This document shows, piece by piece, positions 52,350-61,330 of a DNA stretch of 64,000 nucleotides. The DNA is taken from assembly GCF_036577625.1 (NCBI RefSeq), contig NZ_JARBDC010000088.1, positions 124,001-188,000 of the forward strand, read 5' to 3'. Source of the stretch: Paenibacillus_AB sp036577625. GTDB taxonomy: Bacteria; Bacillota; Bacilli; Paenibacillales; NBRC-103111. The position numbers and the translations under genes are program-made. How positions within the stretch are numbered: position 1 is the first letter of the stretch; every line of letters begins with the position of its first letter. A model generated the notes under the pieces. It saw only the letters and a program-made list of their open reading frames with translations, was not told the origin of the DNA and did not search any database.

Positions 52350-53603
52350 TTACGTCGCTCGGCCCTCCGCATGTCCGTCGGAAACTTCCAGGCCGAGCTT
52401 TTTGGCCGCATAGGCGGTCGTGCTCGCCTGCACGACGATCGTCATCAATATCGCCATGAACGTGACCGCCGATATGACGTCGGCATGGGCGATTCCCGCG
52501 CCTGCGATCATGCCGGACAGCGCCGCCGGAATGACGCCGGTTTCGCGCACCCAGCACATGAACAGCAGCTCGCTGCGCCGCCAGCTCGCCTTCCGGTCCG
52601 GCCATGCGCAGACGAACACCGTAATCGGCCGGGCGACGAACATGAAGACGGCGATCACGGCAAGGCCGGGCAGCAAATAGGCGAACACGACGCGGAAGTC
52701 GACCTGGCTCCCGAGCAAAATGAAAATGAGCATCCGCATAATGACGGTGACGTTATCCGAGAAATGATCCATTTCCCGCAGCTTGTCCTCCATCTTCAGG
52801 CCGAACGTCCCGGAATTGCCCCAGATGAGACCGGCCGTAAACGTCGCCATAAATCCGCTCACCTGCAGCTGCTCCCCGAGCAAATAGGCGCCGAGCGCCG
52901 TAACGACCATCGCGATCGTCGTATAATCGCGCAAAATGCCGAGGCGGAAATGCGCCACCAAATAGGTGAGCAAAAAGCCGACGGCCAGTCCGAGCAGAAT
53001 GCCTCCCGCCGCCGATACGACGAAGTCCGCCGCCGCGCCCCCGAGCGTCACCCGTTCCGTGCCGAGAATGACGGCCATGACCGAGAACGTCAAAATCGAA
53101 CCGGTCGCGTCGTTGAACGCGGATTCGCTTTCCACCGTCTCGCGCACCTTTTCCCGGATGCGGACTTGGCGGAACACCGGGATGATCGTCGCCGGATCCG
53201 TCGAGCTGATGATCGCTCCGAGCAGCAGCGCGTACAGCCACGGCAGGCCGAGCACATAATGGGAGGCCGCGGCGACGATCGCCGCCGTGATCAGGACGCC
53301 CGGGACGCTCAGCATCGTCAGCGTCACCCACACCTTTTTCAGCCCGGTCAGCTTAATGTTGCGGCCGCCGTCGAACAATATAAGCGCCGAGCCGACGGTC
53401 AGGATGAATTGGTTCGTGAACGAGCCGCTCGTTTCCGTAACGAGATGCAGCCCTTGCCCGACGACGATCCCCGCGACGAGAAACAGGGCGACGTCGGGTA
53501 TTTTCAGGACGGAGGCCAGCTTGCCGGACACCATGCCGAGGCCGAAGATAAGGACGAGCAAAAACAGGACGTGATGGATGACCAGTTCGGTGCCGTTTTC
53601 CAT
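52350..53603 (-). CDS. Cation:proton antiporter (CPA1/NhaP-like), third gene of ktr operon
   Basis: A 417-residue antiporter with twelve or so helices. ALILFDGGRNI and SSTDPATIIPVF...ESAFNDATGSILTF carry the CPA1 signature, including the DP and ND pairs. It exchanges Na+ or K+ for H+. The ATG lies 24 bases after the ktrA stop, with AGGAG upstream, so it belongs to the riboswitch-controlled operon, an unusual mix of K+ importer and exporter-type antiporter. It has no C-terminal TrkA domain. Confidence 0.87.
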   Translation of the reverse strand: MENGTELVIHHVLFLLVLIFGLGMVSGKLASVLKIPDVALFLVAGIVVGQGLHLVTETSGSFTNQFILTVGSALILFDGGRNIKLTGLKKVWVTLTMLSVPGVLITAAIVAAASHYVLGLPWLYALLLGAIISSTDPATIIPVFRQVRIREKVRETVESESAFNDATGSILTFSVMAVILGTERVTLGGAAADFVVSAAGGILLGLAVGFLLTYLVAHFRLGILRDYTTIAMVVTALGAYLLGEQLQVSGFMATFTAGLIWGNSGTFGLKMEDKLREMDHFSDNVTVIMRMLIFILLGSQVDFRVVFAYLLPGLAVIAVFMFVARPITVFVCAWPDRKASWRRSELLFMCWVRETGVIPAALSGMIAGAGIAHADVISAVTFMAILMTIVVQASTTAYAAKKLGLEVSDGHAEGRAT

Positions 53604-53627
53604 GACGGGCGCTCCTTTCGCCGGACG

Positions 53628-54296
53628 CTACGCTTCTTCCCCGAGCTCTTCCTCGAACGATTCGATCTGCTTGTTCGTCCCGATGATGACCATCACGTCG
53701 CGCTCGTTGATGACGTCCGTGGCGGCCGGAGCGATAATGACGCCGTTCTTCTTGTTGATCGCGACGACGCTGCAGCCGTATCTCGCCCGCGGATCGAGCT
53801 CCTTGAGCGAAACGCCGTTCAATCGTCCGGGTACGGACAGCTCGGCGATCGTATAATCTTTCGACAGCTCGATATAGTCGAGCAAATTCGGATTGGCCAG
53901 CTGGTGCGCCACGCGGATGCCCATATCGCGTTCGGGATAAATGACCCGGTCTACGCCGAGCCGTTCCAGCACTTTGCCGTGCAGCTCCGTCAGCGCTTTC
54001 GCCACGACCGTTTTCACCCCGAGATCCTTGAGCAAAATGGCGGTCATGATGCTCGCCTGGATGTCGTCGCCGATCGATACGATCGCGCAGTCGAAATTGC
54101 GGATGCCGATCGAGCGCAGCGTCTCCTCCTCCGTCGAATCGGCGACGATCGCGTGCGTCAAAATATCGGCCATTTCGTCCACCGCTTCCTCGTCGCGGTC
54201 GATGCCGAGCACCTCGAGACCCTGATTGACAAGCTCCCTCGCCAGACTGGCGCCGAACCGGCCCAAGCCGATGACGGCAAACTGTTTCATTTTCAT
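53628..54296 (-). CDS. ktrA: Potassium uptake regulatory subunit (KtrA/KtrC, RCK)
   Basis: A 222-residue cytoplasmic gating subunit. The RCK_N Rossmann fold starts FAVIGLGRFGASLARELVNQG, with the acidic IDRDEEAVDEM that holds the nucleotide ribose (ATP/ADP or NAD). The RCK_C domain (about 135-215) ends VMVIIGTNKQIESFEEE and is the known site of c-di-AMP inhibition in this family. It forms an octameric ring under KtrB. It follows ktrB by 14 bases in the same operon. Confidence 0.92.
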   Translation of the reverse strand: MKMKQFAVIGLGRFGASLARELVNQGLEVLGIDRDEEAVDEMADILTHAIVADSTEEETLRSIGIRNFDCAIVSIGDDIQASIMTAILLKDLGVKTVVAKALTELHGKVLERLGVDRVIYPERDMGIRVAHQLANPNLLDYIELSKDYTIAELSVPGRLNGVSLKELDPRARYGCSVVAINKKNGVIIAPAATDVINERDVMVIIGTNKQIESFEEELGEEA

Positions 54297-54310
54297 CGCA
54301 TTCGCAGCTC

Positions 54311-55660
54311 CTATCCGATAATGATTTTGCCTTCCGGATGTCTGTACAGCTCTTTATCCGGCTTCGGCTGCAGCGCGTAGGCGAGCGTTACCGGCCCCAG
54401 CCTTCCCGCGAACATCGTAAGCATGATCATGATTTTGCCGAAGGTCGTCAAATCGGGCGTCAGTCCCATCGACAGGCCGACCGTGCCGAAAGCCGACGTC
54501 GTCTCGAACAAGATCATCAAAAAGGGATGATCCTCCGTCGTGGACAGCAGCATCGCCACGAAGATGACCAAAAAGATGGCGAACAGCGTAAGCGTAATCG
54601 CTTTATAGATGCGGTCTTTCGCAAGACGGTTATGAAACAGCACGATGTCTTCCTTGCCGCGAATCATCGCGACCATCGCCCCGATCAGCGTCGTAAACGT
54701 CGTCGTCTTGATCCCGCCGCCCGTCGAGCCGGGAGATGCGCCGATAAACATCAGGATGATGATGAAAAATTGCGTCGCCTGCCGCAGTCCGGCGATATCG
54801 ACGGTATTCGCCCCCGCCGTCCGCGGCGTCACCGATTGGAAAAACGCGGCGAGCACTTTGCCGGTTCCGTTCAACGAGCCGAGCGTGCGCGGATTCGTAT
54901 ATTCGAACAGGAAAATGACGATGGCGCCGAACACGATCAGAAAGCCGGTCATGCTGAGCACGACCTTCGAATGGAGCGACAGCTTTCGTTTCTTCCTGAA
55001 ATCCATCGCGTCGGACATGACGATGAAGCCGATCCCGCCCAGCACGATCAGCGACATCGCGACGACGTTGACCAATACATCGTCGGCGTACGGCATCAGG
55101 CTGCGAAATTCGCCGGACAAGTCGAAGCCGGCGTTGTTGAACATCGAAACCGCATGGAACAAGCCGCGGTATACGGCTTCGCCGACCGGAAAATCAAGCG
55201 ACCAGCGGATCGCCAGCAGCAGCGCCGCGACGAGCTCGATCGTCAGCGAGTAGACGAGCACTTTGCGGATGAGCCGGACGATCCCTTCCATCGATCCTTG
55301 ATTGAGCGCTTCCTGCAAAATGAGCCGTTCCCGCAGCGAAATGCGTTTGCGCAGCACGAGCGCGATCAGCGTCGACATCGTCATGAAGCCGAGTCCGCCG
55401 ACCTGGATGAGCGCCATGATGACGATTTGCCCGAATACGGAAAAATAAGTGCCCGTATCGACGACGACAAGCCCCGTTACGCAGGTCGCGGACGTGGCCG
55501 TAAACAGCGCGTCGACGAACGGCAAGCCTTGGCCGTTCGAAGTCGACACCGGAAGCGACAGCAGCACGCCTCCGAGCACAATGATCGCCGCGAAGCCGAT
55601 AACGAGAATTTGCGGCGGCGTAAGCCGTTCGAATACCGTTCTGGTTCGGTTGCTTTTCAA
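54311..55660 (-). CDS. ktrB: Potassium uptake channel subunit (KtrB/TrkH)
   Basis: A 449-residue K+ translocating subunit with four pore repeats, selectivity-type glycines (TSATCVTGLVVVD, SMFNNAGFDLSG, RTAGANTVD, SAFGTVGLS) and eight helices. I start it at TTG 55660 because GGAGGTGA lies directly upstream. The longer frame to 55747 would begin inside the terminator of the riboswitch and is rejected. It works with the KtrA ring to import K+. It leads the operon ktrB-ktrA-antiporter. Confidence 0.93.
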   Translation of the reverse strand: MKSNRTRTVFERLTPPQILVIGFAAIIVLGGVLLSLPVSTSNGQGLPFVDALFTATSATCVTGLVVVDTGTYFSVFGQIVIMALIQVGGLGFMTMSTLIALVLRKRISLRERLILQEALNQGSMEGIVRLIRKVLVYSLTIELVAALLLAIRWSLDFPVGEAVYRGLFHAVSMFNNAGFDLSGEFRSLMPYADDVLVNVVAMSLIVLGGIGFIVMSDAMDFRKKRKLSLHSKVVLSMTGFLIVFGAIVIFLFEYTNPRTLGSLNGTGKVLAAFFQSVTPRTAGANTVDIAGLRQATQFFIIILMFIGASPGSTGGGIKTTTFTTLIGAMVAMIRGKEDIVLFHNRLAKDRIYKAITLTLFAIFLVIFVAMLLSTTEDHPFLMILFETTSAFGTVGLSMGLTPDLTTFGKIMIMLTMFAGRLGPVTLAYALQPKPDKELYRHPEGKIIIG

Positions 55661-55735
55661 AGGGGTCACCTCCGGCGGTTGAACGAGCTCGAATCGGTGC
55701 GGGTCCAGGGAGAAAACCGCCTTTTTGGGAACAAC

Positions 55736-55763
55736 AAAAAAAGGCACTGGAAGACCAGGTGCC
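55736..55763 (-). terminator. Terminator of the c-di-AMP riboswitch
   Basis: Minus strand GGCACCTGG-TCTT-CCAGTGCC followed by TTTTTTTG, between the aptamer and ktrB. It is the likely expression platform: ligand-bound RNA should terminate. Confidence 0.88.
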
Positions 55764-55769
55764 GTTTTC

Positions 55770-55915
55770 GCGGATTGGTTTCCTGACTGGAGCCTACGAG
55801 GTTAGCTGACGGATTCGGGTTGTTAGGCACCCTATTCGCGACGGCCGCCGGAGCGGCTTATGCGAAATTCACCCCAAAATACATGGTTCCCCCGTTTTCG
55901 CAAAGAAATTCGGCT
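55770..55915 (-). promoter_or_regulatory. c-di-AMP (ydaO/yuaA) riboswitch aptamer
   Basis: Minus strand shows the hallmark pieces in order: GGGGGAACCA, TTTTGGGGTGAATTTCGC, AATAGGGTGCC, CCGAATCCGTCAGCTAACCTCGTAGGC. This is the ydaO class, which binds cyclic di-AMP and usually switches off K+ importers and osmolyte genes. Here it precedes ktrB, one of the classical targets. Confidence 0.93.
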
Positions 55916-55944
55916 CGTTATGGTTGATAAGGTCTGACGAAGTG

Positions 55945-55973
55945 ATTATAATCCTGCGGCGGCAATAGTACAA
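55945..55973 (-). promoter_or_regulatory. Sigma-A promoter of the ktr operon
   Basis: Minus strand TTGTAC, 17-bp spacer, TATAAT, placed 30 bases ahead of the c-di-AMP aptamer. Confidence 0.75.
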
Positions 55974-56202
55974 AGCCGCAATTTCATGAAAAAACCGTTG
56001 AAAACGCGAATGAAGTCAAATTCCGGAGCGTGTCGGACCGTTTTCGCGGTCGGCACCTTCCTTGCTTCCGTTTAAGTGGCATTTCGAAATAAAGTGTGTT
56101 ACGTTAAGGAGAACGCCCCAAAATTCGGGCCTTCGAGGTTCGCTTCGATCGAAGGCGCTTGCGGGGATACGATACGGAACCTTATTCGCGGGGAGGTCAC
56201 GC

Positions 56203-57813
56203 ATGCGGCAGCACCCTATTACCCGGCTCGGAACGTGGGCGATCGTCGGCATCATCCTGTTCGTCGTTACGAACTGGTGGCCGTCGATCGCGGGGAAGGA
56301 CGAATCCGCGGTCATCGCCGAAACGCGCCCCGCCCTCTCGAAGCAGGCGGCCGCGGCGGCGGCCGAAGCCTACATAGCCGGCCTAAACGGCGGGTCCGTG
56401 CAGGCGACGCTCGTCATGTACGAATCCGATCAGCTGCTGAGCGGCTACGTGCAGAAGGAGCGGCTGGTCAAGCCGTATAAAGCGGAGTTCGAGAAGCTCG
56501 TGCCGATCGACTATTACCGGGTCGAGCTCGGAGGCGGCGGGAAAACCGGCTTTTTGGTCGACGTCGACCTGAAGAGCGGCGAAGTGATCGGCTGGCAAAA
56601 ACGCAGCGACGGCGCGGCGCCTTCCGTGCGCGAAGGTCGCCGCATCGCCGAATCGTATATGCGTCAGGCGGGCAAGCCGCTGGAGTCGTACGAGATGCTG
56701 CTGCCGAACAAGACTCAGCCTTATCAGTTCGCGTTCGAGCATCGGAGCGCGAAGCTCGGGGAGGCGAAGCTGCGGCAGGTCGTCGAAATTCGCGGCGGCG
56801 AGGTGACCGCGTACCGGACGGAGCTGCGCGCGCCGGACAGCCATATCGCCTGGGTCGAGCGGCAGGATCGCGCCGCGGCGTCCATGACGTCGTGGAACCT
56901 GATCATTTCGGCGGCGATGGGCCTCGCGGCGATCGTTCTCATGATCGTCCACCGGAAACGGATCGCCTTCGTCCGCGGCTTGTGGCTGACGTTTACGTTT
57001 CTCGTCCTGTACTGGACGAACAATTCCAATATGGCGCCCGCCTTCAAAACGTTGTCGTCGCCCGGAGCCGATCCGTTTTTGTCCGTCGACGCCGCGCCCG
57101 GCATGGTAATCGTCATGAACGTCGTCGTCACCTTGATGGGGCTGATCGGCTACGTTTCGCTCGCCGCCGGGCAGCCGCTATGGCGCGATCACGGCATGCG
57201 CCCGTGGCCGAGATGGCGGGAGCCGGCGTTCGGCGTTCATACGACGGATAGCATGAAGCGGGGCTATATGATCGCCTGCTTGATGCTCGGCCTGCAATCG
57301 CTGCTGTTTTTCGTAGCCGAGCAGCGGTTCGACATGTGGGCGGTGACCGATCCGTCCGGCTCGCTGTACAACCTGTACAGGCCGGAGCTGTTTCCGCTCA
57401 TGGCGTGGACGGCCGCGATATCCGAAGAAGCGATATACCGCTTTTTCGGCATCGCGCTTTTCAAGAAGCTGCTGCGCAGCACGTTTCTCGCCGTGCTCGT
57501 GCCGAGCATGATCTGGGCGTTCAGCCATACGCAATATCCGATCTATCCGGTATATACGCGATTCGTCGAAGTGACGGCGCTCGGGGTTTTGCTCGGATAC
57601 GCGTTTTTGAAATACGGCTTCGCGACCGTCCTGTTCGCGCACGCCGTCATGGACAGCCTGCTCATGAGCTTCTCGCTGATGAACATCGGCACGGCCGCGG
57701 ACATCGCGCTGGGCTTGGTTTACATCGTTTCGCCGGCCTTGCTGGCCGTGCTGCTCCGGATGCTGCACCGGCGGTTTATCGCGCGGCGGGGCGTTTCGGA
57801 TTTTCGGACCTAG
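56203..57813 (+). CDS. CPBP family intramembrane glutamic endopeptidase
   Basis: A 536-residue membrane protein. One N-terminal helix (WAIVGIILFVVTNWW) precedes an outside part of about 170 residues (IAGLNGGSVQATLVMYESDQ) with PepSY-like halves. Several helices follow, and the C-terminal CPBP/Abi domain has motif 1 ISEEAIYRFFGI, motif 2 FSHTQYP and motif 3 HAVMDS. CPBP enzymes cleave membrane proteins or process peptides, and some confer bacteriocin immunity. The extra extracellular domain is larger than usual and could be a sensor or substrate receptor. GGGGAGG lies before ATG 56203. Confidence 0.88.
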   Translation: MRQHPITRLGTWAIVGIILFVVTNWWPSIAGKDESAVIAETRPALSKQAAAAAAEAYIAGLNGGSVQATLVMYESDQLLSGYVQKERLVKPYKAEFEKLVPIDYYRVELGGGGKTGFLVDVDLKSGEVIGWQKRSDGAAPSVREGRRIAESYMRQAGKPLESYEMLLPNKTQPYQFAFEHRSAKLGEAKLRQVVEIRGGEVTAYRTELRAPDSHIAWVERQDRAAASMTSWNLIISAAMGLAAIVLMIVHRKRIAFVRGLWLTFTFLVLYWTNNSNMAPAFKTLSSPGADPFLSVDAAPGMVIVMNVVVTLMGLIGYVSLAAGQPLWRDHGMRPWPRWREPAFGVHTTDSMKRGYMIACLMLGLQSLLFFVAEQRFDMWAVTDPSGSLYNLYRPELFPLMAWTAAISEEAIYRFFGIALFKKLLRSTFLAVLVPSMIWAFSHTQYPIYPVYTRFVEVTALGVLLGYAFLKYGFATVLFAHAVMDSLLMSFSLMNIGTAADIALGLVYIVSPALLAVLLRMLHRRFIARRGVSDFRT

Positions 57814-57907
57814 CGGCGGCGAATGGCGTCGGTCGGGTATGCGTGCCGGAGTTGCGGAACCGATTTCCGCTAATTCGGCCCCATACGCTGCGTTAACCTC
57901 GGCAAAC

Positions 57908-57979
57908 GAAAAAAATCCGCTATTTCGTCCTATTCGGCTGTTTGAAGCCGGAATCGGTCGGAATAGCGGAATTTTTTTT
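57908..57979. terminator. Large bidirectional terminator between CPBP gene and uvrC
   Basis: AAAAAAATCCGCTATT pairs with AATAGCGGAATTTTTTTT across an imperfect inner stem, with A and T runs at both ends. It suits both convergent genes. The remainder of 57814-58092 shows further TTCCGC/GCGGAA inverted words but no gene. Confidence 0.8.
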
Positions 57980-58092
57980 CTTTATTTTAACGAAAATGCC
58001 GGGAAAATTGCGTAGTGACGGAAATCGGTTCCGCTATGATGCGTCAGGCGAACCGGCGGAGCACTTTCGATCCCGGGGCGCGAACCTGCGCG

Positions 58093-60093
58093 CTATTCGG
58101 CGGCATCCGCCGATTCGTCCGGCCCGTGCAGCGCGGCCAATATGTCGCGGGCGAGCTTGTCGCCGATGCCGATCGGCCGGAAATCGTCGACGGACGCCTC
58201 CTTGATTTTTTTCAGCGAGCCGAAATGCTTCAGCAGCAGCTTGCGCCGCTTCTCCCCGATCCCCGGGATGCTGTCCAGCTGCGAAACGACCATCGATTTC
58301 GCCCGCGTCTCGCGGTGAAACGAAATGGCGAACCGGTGCACTTCCTCCTGGATGCGCTGCAGCAAGTAAAATTCCTGGCTGTCGCGCGGAATCGGCACGA
58401 CCTCCGGCGGATCGCCCATCATCAGCTGCGCCGTCTTATGCTTCGCGTCCTTGACGAGACCGCATACCGGAATGTACAGGCCGAGCTCGTTTTCGAGCAC
58501 GTCGATCGCCGCCGATATTTGGCCCCGCCCCCCGTCCACGACGACGAGATCCGGCAGCGGCAGCCCTTCCTTCAGCACGCGCTCGTACCGCCGCCGCACG
58601 ACCTCGCGCATCGTCTCGTAATCGTCCGGACCTTTGACGGTCCGTATTTTGTATTTGCGGTATTCTTTCCGGTCCGGCTTGCCGTCGACGAATACGACCA
58701 TCGCCGAAACCGGGTCGGCGCCTTGAATGTTCGAGTTGTCGAACGCCTCGATGCGGCGGACGGCGCCGAGGCCGATCCATTCGCCGAGACTTTCGACCGC
58801 TTTCACCGTCCGCTCCTCGTCCCGTTCGATCAAGCGGAACTTTTCTTCGAGCGCGACGCGGGCGTTGTCGCACGCCATGCCGACGAGCTGCTTTTTCCTG
58901 CCGCGCTGCGGCAGGTGCACCTTGATGTGCAGCCATTTCTCGAGCAGCTCGGCGACCTCGGGATCGGCCTGCCGCTCCTTCGCCTTTCCGTCGGCGCCGT
59001 CCTCACCCTCGTCCGGCCGCTCCGCGATCGAAGCCGCCTCAGCCTCGCCCTCGCCGTATTCGGCCGCGCCCTCCCGCACCGTCGCCGCGGCTTCGGCGTG
59101 TCCGGCCGGCTGCTCCGGCTTCCGCTGCGTCCCGGCCGGCAAAAACACTTCCTTCGGCATCGCCGGATTATCGCTGTAATACTGCGTGACGAACGTGATG
59201 AAATCGTCGTACTCGTTGCCGTAGTACGGGAACAGCGAGACGTGACGCTCGATCATTTTGCCTTGGCGCATGTACAAAATTTGCACGCACATCCAGCCCT
59301 TGTCGACGGCGTAGCCGAACACGTCGCGGTCGACCGCGTCGTTCATCGTGATCGTCTGCTTCTCCATCAGCGCGTCGATGCCCGCGATCTGGTCGCGCAG
59401 CTCTTTGGCGCGCTCGAAGTTCAGCTCCTCCGCGGCCGCGGTCATTTTGCGTGTCAGCTCTTCCTTGATCGCTTCGTGACCGCCGTTCAAAAAGCGGGTA
59501 ATTTCCTGCACCATCCGCTCGTATTCGCCGGCCGGCACCTCGAACTCGCAAGGCGCGACGCACTGGCCGAGATGGTAGTACAAGCAGACGCGATCCGGCA
59601 GCGTGTTGCATTTGCGCAGCGGATACAGCCGGTCGAGCAGCTTTTTCGTTTGCTGCGCCGCAAAGGCGTTCGGGTACGGGCCGAAATATTTGCCTTTGTC
59701 CTTCAGCACTCTGCGCGTCACCTCGAGGCGCGGATGCTTCTCATGCGTAATCTTGATATACGGAAACGACTTGTCGTCCTTGAGCAGGACGTTATAGCGC
59801 GGATGATGCTGCTTGATCAGGTTGCACTCGAGAATGAGCGCCTCCATGTTGCTGGCCGTGACGATATATTCGAAATCGCAAATTTCCGCGACGAGGCGCT
59901 GCGTCTTGCCGTCGTGGCTGCCGGAAAAGTACGACCGCACCCGGTTTTTGAGCACCTTCGCCTTGCCGACGTAGATGATCGTGCCGTCGCGGTTTTTCAT
60001 CAAGTAGCAGCCCGGCTTGTCCGGCAGCAGCGCCAGCTTGCGCTTGATCGCTTCGGCGATTTTGTCCGCTCCCCCGCCTCGCTCTTCCGTCAT
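58093..60093 (-). CDS. uvrC: UvrABC excinuclease subunit C with acidic insertion
   Basis: A 666-residue nuclease of nucleotide excision repair that makes both cuts around the lesion marked by UvrA/UvrB. GIY-YIG domain (about 24-100; PGCYLMKNRDGTIIYVGKAKVLKNRVRSYF), a cysteine cluster (CNTLPDRVCLYYHLGQCVAPC), UVR domain (about 204-239), RNase H-like 5' nuclease (about 400-565; FDNSNIQGADPVSAMVVFVDG, VVVDGGRGQ) and tandem HhH (about 605-655). Between 321 and 378 lies a low-complexity Ala/Glu/Gly insertion absent from typical UvrC of about 600 residues. It lies directly after trxA, as in Bacillus. Confidence 0.96.
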   Translation of the reverse strand: MTEERGGGADKIAEAIKRKLALLPDKPGCYLMKNRDGTIIYVGKAKVLKNRVRSYFSGSHDGKTQRLVAEICDFEYIVTASNMEALILECNLIKQHHPRYNVLLKDDKSFPYIKITHEKHPRLEVTRRVLKDKGKYFGPYPNAFAAQQTKKLLDRLYPLRKCNTLPDRVCLYYHLGQCVAPCEFEVPAGEYERMVQEITRFLNGGHEAIKEELTRKMTAAAEELNFERAKELRDQIAGIDALMEKQTITMNDAVDRDVFGYAVDKGWMCVQILYMRQGKMIERHVSLFPYYGNEYDDFITFVTQYYSDNPAMPKEVFLPAGTQRKPEQPAGHAEAAATVREGAAEYGEGEAEAASIAERPDEGEDGADGKAKERQADPEVAELLEKWLHIKVHLPQRGRKKQLVGMACDNARVALEEKFRLIERDEERTVKAVESLGEWIGLGAVRRIEAFDNSNIQGADPVSAMVVFVDGKPDRKEYRKYKIRTVKGPDDYETMREVVRRRYERVLKEGLPLPDLVVVDGGRGQISAAIDVLENELGLYIPVCGLVKDAKHKTAQLMMGDPPEVVPIPRDSQEFYLLQRIQEEVHRFAISFHRETRAKSMVVSQLDSIPGIGEKRRKLLLKHFGSLKKIKEASVDDFRPIGIGDKLARDILAALHGPDESADAAE

Positions 60094-60247
60094 GCTTCAC
60101 CCCTCCTTCGGTAACCCCGACACCCCGACCGTACAAAAAAAGCTCCGTTGTCGCAAACGCGAAACGGAACTCCCGTTCGTTCCTTATCCAATTATACGAC
60201 GAGCGGGACTGTTCGCACAATCCCGCTCCGGCCGGTACGTATCGCGA

Positions 60248-60565
60248 TTACAGATGACGGCCTACGACGTTTTTCAGCGCGTCCTTCGGCTGGAAGCCGA
60301 CCACTTTGTCGACCGGCTGGCCATCCTTGAAGACGATCAGCGTCGGGATGCTCATGACGCCGAAGCGCGAAGCCGATTCCGGGTTGTCGTCCACGTTCAG
60401 CTTGGCGATCTTCAGCTGCTCGCCGACTTCTTTATCCAAATCTTCCAGCACCGGGGCGATCATTTTGCAAGGTCCGCACCACGGAGCCCAAAAATCTACA
60501 AGAACCGTTCCGCCGCTCTCGACTTCGCTTTTGAACGATTGGTCGGAAACTGTAACGATAGCCAT
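60248..60565 (-). CDS. trxA: Thioredoxin
   Basis: A 105-residue thioredoxin with the active site WAPWCGPCKMIAPVLEDL and the cis-proline loop VMSIPTLIVFKDG. It is the main cytoplasmic disulfide reductase. GGGAGGA precedes the ATG. It has an extended -10 promoter at 60639 and is followed by uvrC after 154 bases. Confidence 0.97.
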   Translation of the reverse strand: MAIVTVSDQSFKSEVESGGTVLVDFWAPWCGPCKMIAPVLEDLDKEVGEQLKIAKLNVDDNPESASRFGVMSIPTLIVFKDGQPVDKVVGFQPKDALKNVVGRHL

Positions 60566-60638
60566 CGAATTGTCCTCCCTTGTACTAACAAAAAGTGTGT
60601 CACTATAATTATTTTAATTAATTTTGTCCAACATGTAA

Positions 60639-60646
60639 AGTATACC
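60639..60646 (-). promoter_or_regulatory. Extended -10 promoter of trxA
   Basis: Minus strand TGGTATACT (TGn plus TATACT) about 75 bases before the trxA start. The -35 (TTATGA, 18 bp away) is weak, which an extended -10 can offset. Confidence 0.55.
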
Positions 60647-60821
60647 ACAAGTCGCACCCGTTTCATAACTGAAAACATATTCCGCACGCATCCCGCGCAT
60701 ACTATGCCGGAACAAGGATACGGTCGCTCGGGACGGCTTCGCCCCGGGAGGTTTCTTGCCCGGCGAAAAATGCGTTCGGGGTTCGCCGGCGCAATGTTTG
60801 AAGTTTTGTCACTTGTTTTCC

Positions 60822-60851
60822 TTTACAACCCATTCGGCGATTCGGTATACT
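60822..60851 (+). promoter_or_regulatory. Sigma-A promoter of the YqzM-like gene
   Basis: TTTACA, 18-bp spacer, TATACT, 40 bases before the ATG at 60891. Confidence 0.6.
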
Positions 60852-60890
60852 GAACATAGCCAATTTTGCCAAGCTCGGGAGGAACATGGA

Positions 60891-61025
60891 ATGACGGACC
60901 CTAGAATGCATATTAACGAAGAACCGAGAAACGATTTTCTCGATGTCGCGATCGGCTTCGGCGCCACGTTCGGATTTTTCTTTCTCGTTGCGCTCGTAGC
61001 TACGATCATTGAACTGTTCGTTTAA
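60891..61025 (+). CDS. YqzM-like small membrane protein
   Basis: A 44-residue protein, MTDPRMHINEEPRNDF then a single membrane helix (VAIGFGATFGFFFLVALVATIIELF). Length, the NDF-x-DVAIGFG turn and the C-terminal helix fit the YqzM family of Bacillus and relatives, of unknown function. GGGAGG stands eight bases before the ATG. A promoter and a terminator frame it, so it is a monocistronic gene. Confidence 0.8.
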   Translation: MTDPRMHINEEPRNDFLDVAIGFGATFGFFFLVALVATIIELFV

Positions 61026-61061
61026 AATGACGCGCGGTTTTATGCCGCGACCGTACGAGTA

Positions 61062-61103
61062 AAAAGCTCTTTCGCCCGATGCAGGCGAAAGGGCTTTTTT
61101 TGT
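61062..61103 (+). terminator. Intrinsic terminator of the YqzM-like gene
   Basis: AAAGCTCTTTCGCC...GGCGAAAGGGCTTT followed by TTTTTG. Confidence 0.9.
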
Positions 61104-61330
61104 ATGTGTCAATCAACCGGCGGTTGAGAAGCATATCGCTCCTCGATTACCAAATATAAGATATCGTTATATGTCGGGTATCGGAAACGGCTTCGGCTCC
61201 CGTTTGCCGCGTTTCTCGTTCAGACAATCCATATTCATGTCGGATATCCCTCCGTCAAGCGCGAATTTGCACAAAATGATGAAACGGGATGCTATAATTA
61301 AAAAAACGTCATGATGGGGACGGTGTAACG

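Noticed and set aside
55661..55747. Upstream extension of ktrB to a GTG at 55747
   Set aside because: It would place the start inside the riboswitch terminator; TTG 55660 has a strong ribosome-binding site and the family N terminus.
58015..60114. Plus-strand frame of 699 codons opposite uvrC
   Set aside because: The uvrC frame carries all expected domains; the opposite frame is a codon-bias shadow.
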